Below are positions 37,097-46,609 of a stretch of 64,000 nucleotides of DNA, one piece after another. The position numbers were made by a program, and so were the translations under genes. The notes under the pieces were generated by a model. The model was not told where the DNA came from, searched no databases, and saw nothing but the letters and a program-made list of their open reading frames with translations. Source of the stretch: Trichormus_B sp936914905 (GTDB taxonomy: Bacteria > Cyanobacteriota > Cyanobacteriia > Cyanobacteriales > Nostocaceae). The stretch's first letter is position 1, and each line of letters begins with the position of its first letter. The stretch lies in assembly GCF_039871975.1 (NCBI RefSeq), contig NZ_JBDPLL010000001.1. The stretch is one strand, 5' to 3'.

Positions 37097-38773
37097 TTAT
37101 TCTGGGTCGTTTAATGTTGTGTGGTTTTCGAGGTTAGCAGTTAATGGTTCTGATTTCCCGTAACCGTATGGTTCACTAATAATGATGGGAATTTCTTCAA
37201 AATTCTCAACAGAAGGAGGTGAAGAAATCAGCCATTCTAAACCAATTGCTCTCCAAGGATTATTAGGTGCTTTTTCACCTTGCGTCCAAGAAACCAAAAT
37301 ATTGAATATGAAGGGTAAGGTGGACATTCCTAATAAGAATGCACCAAGACTGGCGAGAACATTCCAAAATGTATATTCTGGTGCGTAAGAAGCAACTCGG
37401 CGTAACATCCCTTGCAAACCTAATGGGTGCATGGGTAAAAAGTTCAAGTTAGTACCAATGAATGCTAACCAAAAATGAATTTGTCCCCAACCATCATTAA
37501 ACATCCTTCCTGTCATTTTGGGAAACCAATGATAGATGGCTGCATACATTCCCATTGTCACTGTTCCGTATAGGACATAATGGAAATGACCTACTACAAA
37601 GTAGGTGTTGTTAACGTGAATATCTACTGGTACAGAAGAAAGCATAATCCCTGTAATACCAGCAAAAATAAACATTATTAAACCACCCAAAGCAAACATC
37701 ATTGGTGTCGTTAATCTAATCTTTCCACCCCAAATTGTTGCTACCCAAGCAAATACTTTAATCCCTGTAGGAATGGAAACAAACATAGTTGTCAACATGA
37801 AAATTAACCGCATCCAGCCAGGGGTACCACTGACGTACATATGGTGTACCCAAACAATGGCACTAACTACGGCAATTAACATGGAAGAAATTGCAACTAC
37901 CTTATAACCAAATAAAGGCTTGCGAGAATAAACGGGGAATATTTCTGAAAAGATCCCGAAGATGGGGAGAATAATTACATAAACCGCAGGGTGGGAATAA
38001 AACCAGAAATAATGCTGAAACATCACCGGGTTTCCACCTTTGCTGGGGTCAAAAAAGGCAGTTCCAACTGTTAAGTCAAACAGCAACATGACCGCACCAG
38101 CAGTTAAGGCGGGAAGTCCAAATAATTGAATGATCTGGGCGCTAAAAACTGCCCAAACAAATAAGGGCATTCTAAAAAATGCCATTCCCGGCGCACGCAT
38201 TTTCACAATGGTGGTCACAAAATTGACCGCGCCCATAATAGAAGAAACACCGGAAGTAGCTACTGCTAATAACCAGAGAACCTGTCCATTAATTAAGTGA
38301 GTTGTGGGGTTTTGTAAGCTCACGGGGGGATAAGCCCACCAACCAGCTTGGGCGGGTCCACCAGGTACAAAAAAGCTGGATATGAGGAGAATTCCCACTA
38401 TGGGAACCATCCAAAAAGCAACGGCGTTGAGGTGAGGAAATGCCATATCTCGCGCCCCAATCATGATGGGTACGAGATAGTTTGCTAAACCAACTAGTGA
38501 GGGAAATGTCCACAGGAACAGCATAACTGTACCGTGCATTGTGAACATTCCGTTATAAACTGTACGGTCGATTAAATCAGATTCCGGGGTGATAAGTTCG
38601 CCCCGCAAAATCATGGCGAAGATACCACCAATGAGGAAGAAAATAAAAGAGGTAACGAGGTATTGAATACCTATTACTTTGTGGTCTGTGCTGAATGTGA
38701 AATAGGTTTTCCAGTCGTTTGGTGGTTCGTGGTGATATGATTCACCAGTAATTTCAAGAGAGATGTTTGTCAT
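37097..38773 (-). CDS. ctaD: Terminal oxidase subunit I (heme-copper oxygen reductase)
   Basis: The catalytic subunit, 558 residues, twelve-helix type. Ligands are all present: low-spin heme H80 (FTMHGTVM) and H398, CuB ligands H261, H310 and H311 (VWVHHMYV), the His261-x3-Tyr265 crosslink pair in SHPAVYVIILP, and high-spin heme H396 (VGHFHYVLYG). It therefore reduces O2 to water. Its partner subunit II lacks CuA, so electrons probably enter from quinol or another donor. Upstream coxB is separated by 198 bp. Confidence 0.96.
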   Translation of the reverse strand: MTNISLEITGESYHHEPPNDWKTYFTFSTDHKVIGIQYLVTSFIFFLIGGIFAMILRGELITPESDLIDRTVYNGMFTMHGTVMLFLWTFPSLVGLANYLVPIMIGARDMAFPHLNAVAFWMVPIVGILLISSFFVPGGPAQAGWWAYPPVSLQNPTTHLINGQVLWLLAVATSGVSSIMGAVNFVTTIVKMRAPGMAFFRMPLFVWAVFSAQIIQLFGLPALTAGAVMLLFDLTVGTAFFDPSKGGNPVMFQHYFWFYSHPAVYVIILPIFGIFSEIFPVYSRKPLFGYKVVAISSMLIAVVSAIVWVHHMYVSGTPGWMRLIFMLTTMFVSIPTGIKVFAWVATIWGGKIRLTTPMMFALGGLIMFIFAGITGIMLSSVPVDIHVNNTYFVVGHFHYVLYGTVTMGMYAAIYHWFPKMTGRMFNDGWGQIHFWLAFIGTNLNFLPMHPLGLQGMLRRVASYAPEYTFWNVLASLGAFLLGMSTLPFIFNILVSWTQGEKAPNNPWRAIGLEWLISSPPSVENFEEIPIIISEPYGYGKSEPLTANLENHTTLNDPE

Positions 38774-38971
38774 GGGATTTGAGATTTTAGATTTGTAAAT
38801 AATTCTGGAAATCCTGATTCAGACAAAATGAAAGTTTCGCGCAAAGACGCAAAGTAAGAATTAATTAACCATCAAGAGCAACGAAAAATATCTCTGAAAA
38901 CCTTCTTTCTTCCTGTTCTTCGTATTCTTTGTGCCTTAGTGGTCGATTTTTTCCGTACTTGTGCGTAGCTT

Positions 38972-39898
38972 CTAACCCGAAAAGTTAACTACTGGAGGTG
39001 CAGCAGGTTTGACGGTTTCCCAACCGGTTTTTATGCTTTGGTTGCTTGTTTGGGCGTATTCGCTGGCTGCTTGATTTTTCGCGGGGGTGGGTATGTGGCT
39101 TGCAGCTTTTGTTAACCATTCGTGATACTCTTCTGGAGCTTCGACAATCACATTGGCTTGCATGGTTGCAAAGTATGTACCACTATATTGGGAGTCGGTA
39201 AGACTATATTTACCGGGGCGAATGGGTGTAAATTCAAAGTTGATGGTTCTGCCGGGAACAATGTCTTGTTTGAGGCGGAAAGCGGGGATGTAAAACCCGT
39301 GAAGTACGTCTTCTGATTGAAGTGCTAAACGGACTCTGCGATCACTCGGTAAGTGCAATTCTGTACTTGTAATTCCCTTTTCAGGATAATGGAATACCCA
39401 TGCCCACTGTTTGGCTAGTACGTCAATTTTTTCTAAGGGTTCGCTGACAATCTCAGCTGGTGTTTCTTGTTCTTGTGCATAACCAGTTTGCATTTGCATA
39501 GGGTTATGCAGATGGACTAGGTGAGATGGTCCCTGAATCCCCATTTGCTCATACACTTGATAACTGTAAGCTGCAATCCACAACACCAACATGATAGGGA
39601 TAGCTGTCCACACCACTTCTAGGGTGACATTACCTTCAATATGTGGACCATCACTCATGTCGTAATTTTTAGCACGGTGGAAAGTAATAGAATACAAAAC
39701 TGTACTGGTGACAGACAAAAAAATGAAAGCACCCAACGTCACCAAAAAGCTAAACAAATCATCAATCAGATGCGATTCAGCCGCAGCTTGAGGGGGAAGC
39801 CAAGAATAAGCTTGTTTACCGATGAAAATACTCGTAATTGTGACGACAAGCCCCCCCGTCATCAAAGTCAAAAGATTTAAAACCAGCCGGATGTTCAT
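38972..39898 (-). CDS. ctaC: Terminal oxidase subunit II lacking the CuA site (alternative, Cox3/ARTO-like)
   Basis: A 308-residue protein with an N-terminal membrane segment (about 8-26), a second helix (48-70) and a cupredoxin domain. The CuA motif C-x3-C-x3-H-x2-M of cytochrome c oxidases is replaced: aligned positions are D235, S239 and F243, and only M246 remains (DSQYSGTYFATM). The earlier HGFYIPAFRLKQDIVPGR block is intact. Loss of CuA is known for the alternative terminal oxidase of cyanobacteria. In Anabaena a third cox cluster of this kind is linked to heterocysts (from memory). Family certain; donor inferred. Confidence 0.93.
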   Translation of the reverse strand: MNIRLVLNLLTLMTGGLVVTITSIFIGKQAYSWLPPQAAAESHLIDDLFSFLVTLGAFIFLSVTSTVLYSITFHRAKNYDMSDGPHIEGNVTLEVVWTAIPIMLVLWIAAYSYQVYEQMGIQGPSHLVHLHNPMQMQTGYAQEQETPAEIVSEPLEKIDVLAKQWAWVFHYPEKGITSTELHLPSDRRVRLALQSEDVLHGFYIPAFRLKQDIVPGRTINFEFTPIRPGKYSLTDSQYSGTYFATMQANVIVEAPEEYHEWLTKAASHIPTPAKNQAASEYAQTSNQSIKTGWETVKPAAPPVVNFSG

Positions 39899-39983
39899 AA
39901 TTAGTCATTGGTCAGTTGTCAATTGTTAGTGGTAATTGTTGATTGGTGATTGGTAATTGGGTATTCATCTCTTTCCCCAGTCC

Positions 39984-40598
39984 CTAATTCCCAGTCCCCA
40001 ATACCTTATTGATGTCTTGTCCCATTCTCAATAAGTTATCGGCTGTGTTATGAACGCCAAATTCACCTGCTAATTGTGCTCCTAATGTGCCGTGTAAATA
40101 CATAACAAACATGATGGAAATTCCGGCAAATATATAACTCCAGCGCACTTGTATATCTGAGTCTTTGCAGGAAATATAACGTTGCCATCCTCTCCAAAAG
40201 GTCATCCCAATCATCAACGCTAATAGGAAAACTCCGCCCACACCATGCCACATCATGGTTTCCATTGCTTGCAAACCCCAAGAACTTTTTAAGTTTGCTG
40301 GTGGAGTTGCTAACAACATTTCATAAAAACCAGCTGCAACTGTGAAAAAAGTGATCACGGCTGAAGCTACCATGTTGTACCAACCAACTTCAAATAGTTG
40401 GGCGCGTTCAACACCTAAACCCAAATATTTAAACAGCCAGTTTTCTAATGGGAAAAGTACACCAGCGACATCAAAGATAATACCAATGATGAATAATCCT
40501 AAAGTCAGGTGAACTAAGTTAGGATGAATAGGAATTGTGTAAGGTAATCCATTTGCTCCCATTTGGGCGCTGACTTGATCAATTAATTCTGAGTTCAT
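39984..40598 (-). CDS. DUF2231 membrane protein (second of a pair upstream of coxB)
   Basis: Starting at MNSELIDQ (40598) gives 204 residues; an upstream start (40658) lies inside the preceding gene and is less likely. The start overlaps the stop of the preceding gene (ATGA), with AAGGA upstream, so translation is coupled. The DUF2231 motif HPNLVHLTLGLF and about four to five helices are visible. Function unknown. Conserved linkage to the CuA-less cox operon suggests an accessory or electron-entry role (inference). Confidence 0.85.
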   Translation of the reverse strand: MNSELIDQVSAQMGANGLPYTIPIHPNLVHLTLGLFIIGIIFDVAGVLFPLENWLFKYLGLGVERAQLFEVGWYNMVASAVITFFTVAAGFYEMLLATPPANLKSSWGLQAMETMMWHGVGGVFLLALMIGMTFWRGWQRYISCKDSDIQVRWSYIFAGISIMFVMYLHGTLGAQLAGEFGVHNTADNLLRMGQDINKVLGTGN

Positions 40599-41095
40599 GG
40601 TAAGATTCCATCCTTTACGGCTTCCACAACTGGTACTGTGTGTATTCCATAAACCCACACCAATTCATCACCAAGATATACTTGAAAACCAACAATGATG
40701 GTTAAAAGTAGCGCCACAGCTAAATAATGAATTGGTAATCTTTGAGGGTCACGACTGCGAAGTACATAGCGCCAAGCTGTAATTGCAGCAAGAATTCCTG
40801 ACAGTGACCAACCAATTAAGGTGTGGTAATTTAATACTGATTTAACCAGGTTATAAGGCTTGGCTAAACCAGCTTCAAATTGACCAAATATAATGGCAAT
40901 AAAAATGGATACCGTGGCTACAAATAAATTCCACCAACCTACTTCAAAGAAGCGAGTTTTTCCAGTTAAGAAGCCAATTAAATCACAGAGAAATGCAAAC
41001 AATATCATAGCAACTACGAAGTGAACTACAATGGGATGCAGTGGATCTGGATACGGTAAATTGTGGTCGTTAAGTGCCGTTAAAGACTCTAACAT
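40595..41095 (-). CDS. DUF2231 membrane protein (first of the pair)
   Basis: 167 residues from the ATG at 41095, which is preceded by a good Shine-Dalgarno (AGGAGA, 6 bases away); a start at 41176 would add 27 residues without such a site. The family motif LHPIVVHFVVAM is near 19-30, followed by about four hydrophobic helices. It is a paralogue of the next gene (both carry HP-x-x-VH). The first gene of a five-gene minus-strand operon with coxBAC. Confidence 0.85.
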   Translation of the reverse strand: MLESLTALNDHNLPYPDPLHPIVVHFVVAMILFAFLCDLIGFLTGKTRFFEVGWWNLFVATVSIFIAIIFGQFEAGLAKPYNLVKSVLNYHTLIGWSLSGILAAITAWRYVLRSRDPQRLPIHYLAVALLLTIIVGFQVYLGDELVWVYGIHTVPVVEAVKDGILP

Positions 41096-41176
41096 AAAAT
41101 TCTCCTGGACTTGTTTACTACTCCTCAAACAAACTCGAATAATTGCGAAAAAACCGCTCACTATCACTACTAACAA

Positions 41177-41253
41177 TTACGGTTAAACCAGAGTTTGGAG
41201 AATATCTGTGTGAGGCTATCCAGTCAATCTGGTGTGAAAGTTATATTGCGAGA
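41177..41253 (-). promoter_or_regulatory. Region upstream of the cox3-type operon
   Basis: The likely 5' region of the DUF2231-coxBAC operon; no clear regulator site could be read by eye. Confidence 0.25.
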
Positions 41254-41356
41254 TATAGCAGATTGCAGATCAATGAGGTGAGGTACAGAATCTAAATTGA
41301 AACATAGAAAGCAATGGAGTTTTACTCCTGGCTTCTGACTCCTGACTCTTGCTATA
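41254..41356. repeat. MITE-like repeat family B, copy 2 (103 bp)
   Basis: Exact 7-bp inverted ends TATAGCA ... TGCTATA. The body AGATTGCAGATCAATGAGG and TTTTACTCCTGGCTTCTGAC matches copies at 5963-6106 and 41955-42047. Confidence 0.75.
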
Positions 41357-41954
41357 AGTGATTTTCCGGCAATTTGTAGCGAATGATTTGAGCTCAATTC
41401 CTATGCTCGTGAAAACATTCTGCAACAGCAATTCTCGATGTGGCTAGACTAAATTGCTATTGGGACCTTGATTTACTAAACCTATGTTTCAGGTTACGTA
41501 AATTTTTATAAATTGTCAAAAAACTAAAAGTTAAACTTTTAGAATCAGTATAGATCAAGAAAGGAAATGAATGGCGCACGCTTGTTCTGCACCTTGGGAT
41601 TTTAACTTGGCTTGGGAAAAGGTTAAAGGTTACGAGTTACAGGTTTTTATTTCCCTTAAACTCTTACCCTTGTCCCATTTAACTGACAAGTATTAGAAAG
41701 AGAATATGATCATTTCACTACCCTTGGTTTCTTTAAATATTATGAAATAAGAAGAAATGATTTTGATGTCTAGTACTGTACATTTAAGAAATATTACTTT
41801 GTCTTATAAATAACAGAACTTTAGATTGTTACCAGTATTGATAAACAACTGTCTATAGGACTCATGTTCAATTTTTATAAAAGTGTTGTGTGCTTTACAG
41901 TTGAAGATATCTGTAATTACAATATAAATAATATTTTCGGAAATCGGGGATATT
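41357..41954. other. Long AT-rich spacer between the cox operon and the FecCD remnant
   Basis: No gene, RNA gene or strong hairpin recognised. Together with the two flanking repeats it forms a ~1.1-kb non-coding stretch. Confidence 0.4.
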
Positions 41955-42047
41955 CTACAGCAGATTACATATCAATTAGGCACAGAATTTAAATTTAAAC
42001 CTAGACAGCAAAAGTGTTTTATTCCTGACTCATGATTCCTGCTGTAA
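41955..42047. repeat. MITE-like repeat family B, copy 3 (93 bp)
   Basis: Inverted ends TACAGCAG ... CTGCTGTA. The body CAGATTACATATCAATTAGG is diverged from copies 1 and 2. Confidence 0.65.
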
Positions 42048-42234
42048 TTATGATTCATTTTATGTCCGGTTAATTAGTTAGATTTCCCAAATCTATCTAT
42101 GCAAAAAACTAAAAAGCTGTATCCTGCTAACTTAATGATAAGCATTGAGCCTAACATAATATCATATTTTTTGCATCCAGAGAAAAATAACTTCTCAAAT
42201 CACTGACATTATCTCTCTTTAATGAAAATAAAAA

Positions 42235-43249
42235 ATGCAGACAATTTTTGTAAAACATCGCTTAATCTGGGCAATTTTACTTCTTACTAGCACCTTGGTA
42301 ATCACCCTTGTACTTTTCCTTTCTCAAGGAGCAGTTACTTTGAATATCTCTGAATTTTACCAAGCACTGACACGCCAAGGCAACCTAATTAAACAAACTA
42401 TTATTTGGGATTTGCCCTTACCTCGCATTGTCGTGGCATTAATTGTTGGCGCGGCTTTGGGAATGTCTAGCGCATTGTTACAAGGAATGTTACGTAATAG
42501 TTTAGCTGACCTTTTTATATTAGGAATTTCCGCAGGTGCAGGACTAATTGTAATTATTATGACTGTTTTACAAGTTATCCTTATAGCCATTCCTTTCGCA
42601 GTATGGTTTGGTGCAATTTTGACTTCTGCTATAGTTATTTTTCTCAGTCGTGCTGATAGGGGAATTTCTGTAGAAGGATTGATTTTAGGAGGGGTTTCTG
42701 TTAGTGCTTTATTTGGTTCTGTACAGAGTACGCTGTTATTAATGCCTGAAGATAGACGAGTATAAATTAGCTTAAGCTCGTTCCTTGGTAGTTTAAATTG
42801 TCGGAGTTAGACAGAAATTTCTAGAGCGAGTCCTTATATTTCCTTATATTATTGTGGCTTTATTGTGCGGTTGTTTGTTAGCACAATCACTGAATGTTTT
42901 AGCATTAGGTGATGATTTAACTGTAGGGTTGGGAGTTTCCTTATTGAGATCGCGTTTATTAGTTGGCGGTATTCCCACTTTATTAGCCGCAGGTGCTGTT
43001 AGTATCGCCAGTTTAATCGGTTTTCTCGGTTTACTAGTTCCTCATGCGGTGCGTTTCATTATAGGAACAGATAACCGTTTTGTTTTACCATTCTCAGCAT
43101 TAGCCGATGCATGGTTACTGATGTTTGCAGACTTATTAGCTCGACTGGGTGCAGTAGAACTTCCTGTAGGTTCACTGACTGCTTTGCTGGGTTCACTGTT
43201 GTTTATTTGGTTACTTTATCATCGTTCTAGTGGAGTGAGTAAATTTTAA
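42235..43249 (+). pseudogene. FecCD-family iron-siderophore ABC permease, frameshifted
   Basis: The N-terminal half is open for 176 codons (NISEFYQALTRQGNLIKQTI, LPLPRIVVALIVGAALGMSS, ALLQGMLRNSLADLFILGIS), then stops in EDRRV. The C-terminal half is in another frame from about 42854: LLAQSLNVLALGDDLTVGLG, SIASLIGFLGLLVPHAVRFI, LPVGSLTALLGSLLFIWLLY. Order and length (~338 codons) are those of a BtuC/FecD-type permease. The middle 90 bp carries a shift and a stop. No binding protein or ATPase gene is adjacent, so the transporter is lost here. Confidence 0.88.
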
Positions 43250-43744
43250 TATCGAATTCGTTTGTAACTTCTTGTAAAAGAGCAATACAGGGAGCTAATT
43301 TTTGTATCAGTTGGATGATTCATGGGATGATACTCAACTTTATTCTTCATTGATTGATCTAAGAGTTCACCGTCCTCTTAATTGGTACTATTCACGTGAA
43401 GCTCATCTACTTGTGTCAAAAATAGTTCAGCCTCAACCAGTCTCCTGGAGCTTAAACCTACTTCAATATTACTAGCAGGATTTATATATTTTACAAATGT
43501 CTCTTCAATTTGATCCCACTGCTTTTTTTTGCAAGACTCTAGTAATGCTCTGAAAATTAGATACACCATAGAAGTTAGCATCTAATATTAAGTTATAACT
43601 AAAACTTAATAAAGCATCCTATTGGTTGGTTTCCAATTTGTTCCAGACAGGAATTCTTTGCAGTGGTGGTCAATAGCTTTTCTCTAGCTGCATCATCAAT
43701 AACTCTTCTGCTTCTTCTTTGGTAATTGTTTCACCTAACGCCCT
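43250..43744. other. Spacer with an unassigned minus-strand open stretch
   Basis: A 67-codon minus-strand frame (43378-43581) reads ALLESCKKKQWDQIEETFVK, YINPASNIEVGLSSRRLVEA. It looks protein-like (amphipathic) but I cannot name it; it may be a separate decayed gene between the permease and the tail-collar fragment. Confidence 0.35.
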
Positions 43745-43899
43745 AGAAGGTGTCCACTACCTCCATAGATTGTACCAGGAATGCTAAACAGAGCAGTGTT
43801 CTGAGGGACGGAAAGAAGTTGACCATCACAAAATGCCCAGTATTTGGGGGCAAATTTGTCTGCAAAAATCCTAATTTCACCGATGAAAGGTTCAAACAT
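43745..43899 (-). pseudogene. Phage tail-collar / microcystin-dependent-like protein, N-terminal fragment
   Basis: From the ATG at 43899: MFEPFIGEIRIFADKFAPKY, WAFCDGQLLSVPQNTALFSI, PGTIYGGSGHLLGR, then lost. This is the N-terminal tail-collar signature (GEIRxFAxxFAPxxWAFCDGQ, NTALFSIxGTxYGG) of bacterial Mdp-like proteins. About 50 of ~180 residues remain; an internal deletion appears at SGHLLGR. Confidence 0.75.
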
Positions 43900-44000
43900 A
43901 GGAATTTACCTGATCAAGATTTGATACTCTAGAGTGTCAAATCTATCTTGGTATACACAAATATTCTGTATACAAAGTTTAAGAAACAACTTATTTAATC

Positions 44001-44558
44001 TTAATGATTTTGGATTAAAGATGAAAAAGAAAACTCTGATTTGATATTCCACCGTTTACCGTCCTGCAGTAGCAAGGTAAGATAAGTGGCGGTAAATTTA
44101 AAATATAACTGACGTTCTTTGAATTCTGGCCAAGCAGCGTGAAAATTCTGTTTTGCTAAGTCCCGAAACGCGACTGTTAAATGGGGCGTAAAGGGACGAC
44201 TTTGGTCAAATTTATCAACAAAACCTAAATTATTTTCTAAATCATTCATTAAATCTGCTTGTAGTGATAACAGTGCTTGACTTTTAACAACATTAATGTA
44301 TATAACACGCGGAACAAAAGCAGCAAAATTAATAAGTGTTATCGGTACTGACTGGCTGTTTTCAGCAAAACTTTTGAGGGAGGATTCTAAAAGTGGTAAA
44401 TTCTGATCTACCATTTGAAATGGTGGTTTTAGAGTGATATGTGGTGGAGAATTTTGTGCGCCACGACTACCATATTTATCGACAAAATACTGTTTAACTT
44501 CGTTGGCGTAGTCCTGAATATATTTTGGTGGTAAAATGGCAATAAAAAAGCGAGTCAT
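44001..44558 (-). CDS. 2H phosphoesterase (2'-5' RNA ligase-like)
   Basis: A 185-residue protein with two HxT motifs of the 2H fold: H40-I-T42 in PPHITLKPPF and H126-L-T128 in TPHLTVAFRDL. Members hydrolyse cyclic phosphodiesters in RNA or nucleotides; the true substrate is unknown. A short 7-mer repeat (GATTTTGGATTTGGGATTTTT) precedes the start. The frame is intact. Confidence 0.85.
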   Translation of the reverse strand: MTRFFIAILPPKYIQDYANEVKQYFVDKYGSRGAQNSPPHITLKPPFQMVDQNLPLLESSLKSFAENSQSVPITLINFAAFVPRVIYINVVKSQALLSLQADLMNDLENNLGFVDKFDQSRPFTPHLTVAFRDLAKQNFHAAWPEFKERQLYFKFTATYLTLLLQDGKRWNIKSEFSFSSLIQNH

Positions 44559-44729
44559 GCGATTTTGGATTTGGGATTTTTATCGGCAATAGATATCTAA
44601 CTGCTTTGAAAAGTCGGAGAGGTGGATTTTATTAACTTAAATGATATCGTAAATAGATGAAAAACAAAAAATATGAGAAGAAATTATGATGATTTGTTCT
44701 CAACACTAAATCAAAAATCTCAAACTGAT

Positions 44730-44996
44730 ATGCCCTGGTTTGTAAAGATTGAAGCAGGTATAGTGCATAAGCCAACCTTTGATAAATATGTACCTGCCCA
44801 CACAGCTTATGTACAAGAATTGATAAATAAAGGACATAAAGCCAAAACCGGCTATTGGGTGCAACGTGGTGGGGGCATGATGCTGTTTGAGGCAGCTTCC
44901 ATGGATGAAGCCCTGGCGATAGTAGCTGCTGATCCCTTGGTACAGAACGATTGTGTCACTTATAAAGTTTACGAATGGCGAATTGTTATGGAATGA
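44730..44996 (+). CDS. YCII-like (ferredoxin-fold) protein
   Basis: Best start MPWFVKIEAGIVHKP at 44730 gives 88 residues; 19 extra residues from 44673 look non-native. The conserved pattern PWFVKIExG, AHTAYVQELINKGHKAKTG, GGMMLFEAASMDEALAIVAA, DPLVQND is that of YCII-related proteins. They are small dimeric ferredoxin-like folds, possibly with catalytic His/Asp; function unknown. Immediately upstream of the SRP RNA gene. Confidence 0.75.
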   Translation: MPWFVKIEAGIVHKPTFDKYVPAHTAYVQELINKGHKAKTGYWVQRGGGMMLFEAASMDEALAIVAADPLVQNDCVTYKVYEWRIVME

Positions 44997-45033
44997 CACA
45001 CAATTACAAACTTTTGATGCTATGATTATTGAA

Positions 45034-45127
45034 GACCTGGATCTATGCGACTTCAACGCCCAAATCTTGTCAGAACCGGAAGGTAGCAGCAATAAGGGAT
45101 GCTTGTGGTAGGCTTAGTCTCCGGGTC
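45034..45127 (+). ncRNA. ffs: Bacterial SRP RNA (4.5S-like)
   Basis: The conserved Ffh-binding core is visible: TTGTCAGAACCGGAAGG then AGCAGCAATAAGG at about 45067-45097. The ends pair (GACCTGGA with TCTCCGGGTC), giving a single ~94-nt hairpin. It is followed by ACCCCATTTTT as a terminator. The RNA joins Ffh to target membrane proteins. Coordinates are set from the outer pairing and may be off by a few bases. Confidence 0.85.
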
Positions 45128-45155
45128 ACCCCATTTTTAGGAGTGCTTTGCAGCA

Positions 45156-45539
45156 ATGCCTGGTTTTGGAGATATTGTTCAAAAGGCTTTTTACCTTGGT
45201 GTAGGCTTGGCTTCTTACGCTGGTGAAAAAGCAGGGGGGAAATTAGCCGAACTGCGATCGCAAGTCCAAAAACTGGCTGACGAAATGGTGGCTAAGGGCG
45301 AAATGAATACAGAAGAAGCTCGTCGTTTTGTAGAAGATATGATGAAGCAAGCCCAGCACCACCCAAAATCTGCTGAAACAACGGAAAAAACAGCCCCTTC
45401 TGAACCTCGTCGCATCGAAATTTTGGAGGTAGATGAAGAACTAACTGTCAAAGAAGCCCCAAAAGAAAACGTGGATCACCTACGTCAGCAAGTTCTAGAA
45501 CTACAACAAAAGTTAAAACAACTCAAACGCGATCAGTAA
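45156..45539 (+). CDS. Phasin-family / coiled-coil protein
   Basis: A 127-residue protein reading MPGFGDIVQKAFYLGVGLAS, YAGEKAGGKLAELRSQVQKL, EARRFVEDMMKQAQ. It resembles the phasin-like proteins that coat PHA granules in other bacteria, but cyanobacterial members lack proven roles. The second half is a Glu/Lys coiled coil (VDHLRQQVLELQQKLKQLKR). It starts 29 bp after the SRP RNA. No PHA synthase is nearby. Confidence 0.7.
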   Translation: MPGFGDIVQKAFYLGVGLASYAGEKAGGKLAELRSQVQKLADEMVAKGEMNTEEARRFVEDMMKQAQHHPKSAETTEKTAPSEPRRIEILEVDEELTVKEAPKENVDHLRQQVLELQQKLKQLKRDQ

Positions 45540-45697
45540 AAGCAGATGATTGATTTTGTGATCGCTATTAAGTTGTCACTTTGGGAAAAGCGTTATACCC
45601 AAAACTGGTTTGATATGCATTGCCTATTGCGTACTCTTGCATTTAGAACCAGGTTTCTAGAAGCGCCATATTGATAGCCAGTAAGACCGTTAAGCTT

Positions 45698-46105
45698 ATG
45701 GAACCGTGGCAAAAAGACTTAATTGATATCATCGAAACTGTGGCTGATGAAGTAGAAAGCTTCTTCCAAGGAATTAATGACATGGTAGATGCATTTTTCG
45801 AGCTAACAGAAGAAATTACCGAACAAGTACACAACAACATTGCTACAGATATTGACCAGTATTTACAGGAATTAGCTGAACCGGTTCTGGAAGTTTACTG
45901 GGAACTAGAAGACGTAGTAGCAGATGTAGATCCTGGTTTTCCCTATACAGTAGAAGCCACAACTGAACATCAACCAGCTTGTATAGGTTGTAGGAACTAT
46001 CATGGTCAAGTTTATGGTGGTAATTTGTTAGTTTGTGCCATGCACCCCCAAGGTTGGGATGACGCGAGTTGTCCAGATTGGGAAAAAAATCACAGAGAGT
46101 GTTAA
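45698..46105 (+). CDS. Conserved cyanobacterial protein with Cys-rich C-terminus
   Basis: 135 residues from the ATG at 45698 (an upstream TTG frame start is less likely). The first ~80 residues are acidic and helical (WQKDLIDIIETVADEVESFF, LTEEITEQVHNNIATDIDQY). The C-terminus has five Cys (CIGCRNYHGQVYGG, VCAMHPQGW, SCPDWE, EC-stop), suggesting metal or Fe-S binding. No function assigned; similar proteins occur in other cyanobacteria (from memory). 42 bp upstream of queF, so possibly co-transcribed. Confidence 0.65.
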   Translation: MEPWQKDLIDIIETVADEVESFFQGINDMVDAFFELTEEITEQVHNNIATDIDQYLQELAEPVLEVYWELEDVVADVDPGFPYTVEATTEHQPACIGCRNYHGQVYGGNLLVCAMHPQGWDDASCPDWEKNHREC

Positions 46106-46147
46106 ATTAGTATTTATGAATCTCTGCATTTTTTCAAGCATAATTTT

Positions 46148-46570
46148 ATGAGTAATTCTTTGCCTGACACTGTAACCCCAGCAAATCAAGAAATGAAATA
46201 TGGTGAACGCGAGATAGGGGAAGGACAACTAATAATATTCCCTAATCCGCGTGTGGGTCGGCGTTATAATATTGACATTACTTTGCCAGAGTTTACTTGT
46301 AAATGCCCGTTTTCTGGTTATCCAGACTTTGCAACTATTCATATATCCTACATCCCTGATCAACGAGTAGTAGAGTTGAAGGCTTTGAAACTATATATTA
46401 ATAGTTATCGTGATCGCTACATTTCTCACGAAGAATCAGCAAATAAAATTTTAGATGATTTTGTAGCTGCTTGCGATCCTTTGGAAATGACAGTAAAAGC
46501 TGATTTTACTCCCCGTGGGAATGTACATACTGTTGTGGAAGTAAAACACAAAAAAGAAGTGATTTTTTAA
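46148..46570 (+). CDS. queF: NADPH-dependent 7-cyano-7-deazaguanine reductase
   Basis: A tunnelling-fold enzyme reducing preQ0 to preQ1 in queuosine synthesis. The 140 residues are the short unimodular form. The catalytic Cys is in FTCKCPFSGYPDFATIH (C53 by alignment; C51 is also present) and the QueF motif reads VVELKALKLYINSYRDRYIS. Conserved Glu and His are in SHEESANKI and VEVKH. The frame is intact. Confidence 0.95.
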   Translation: MSNSLPDTVTPANQEMKYGEREIGEGQLIIFPNPRVGRRYNIDITLPEFTCKCPFSGYPDFATIHISYIPDQRVVELKALKLYINSYRDRYISHEESANKILDDFVAACDPLEMTVKADFTPRGNVHTVVEVKHKKEVIF

Positions 46571-46609
46571 TAGAGAATGTGTTTATAGTGAGGAGTTAAG
46601 TCCTGACTA

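Noticed and set aside
45029..45226. 65-codon plus-strand open frame
   Set aside because: It covers the SRP RNA core and the start of the phasin gene in another frame; the RNA explains the conservation.
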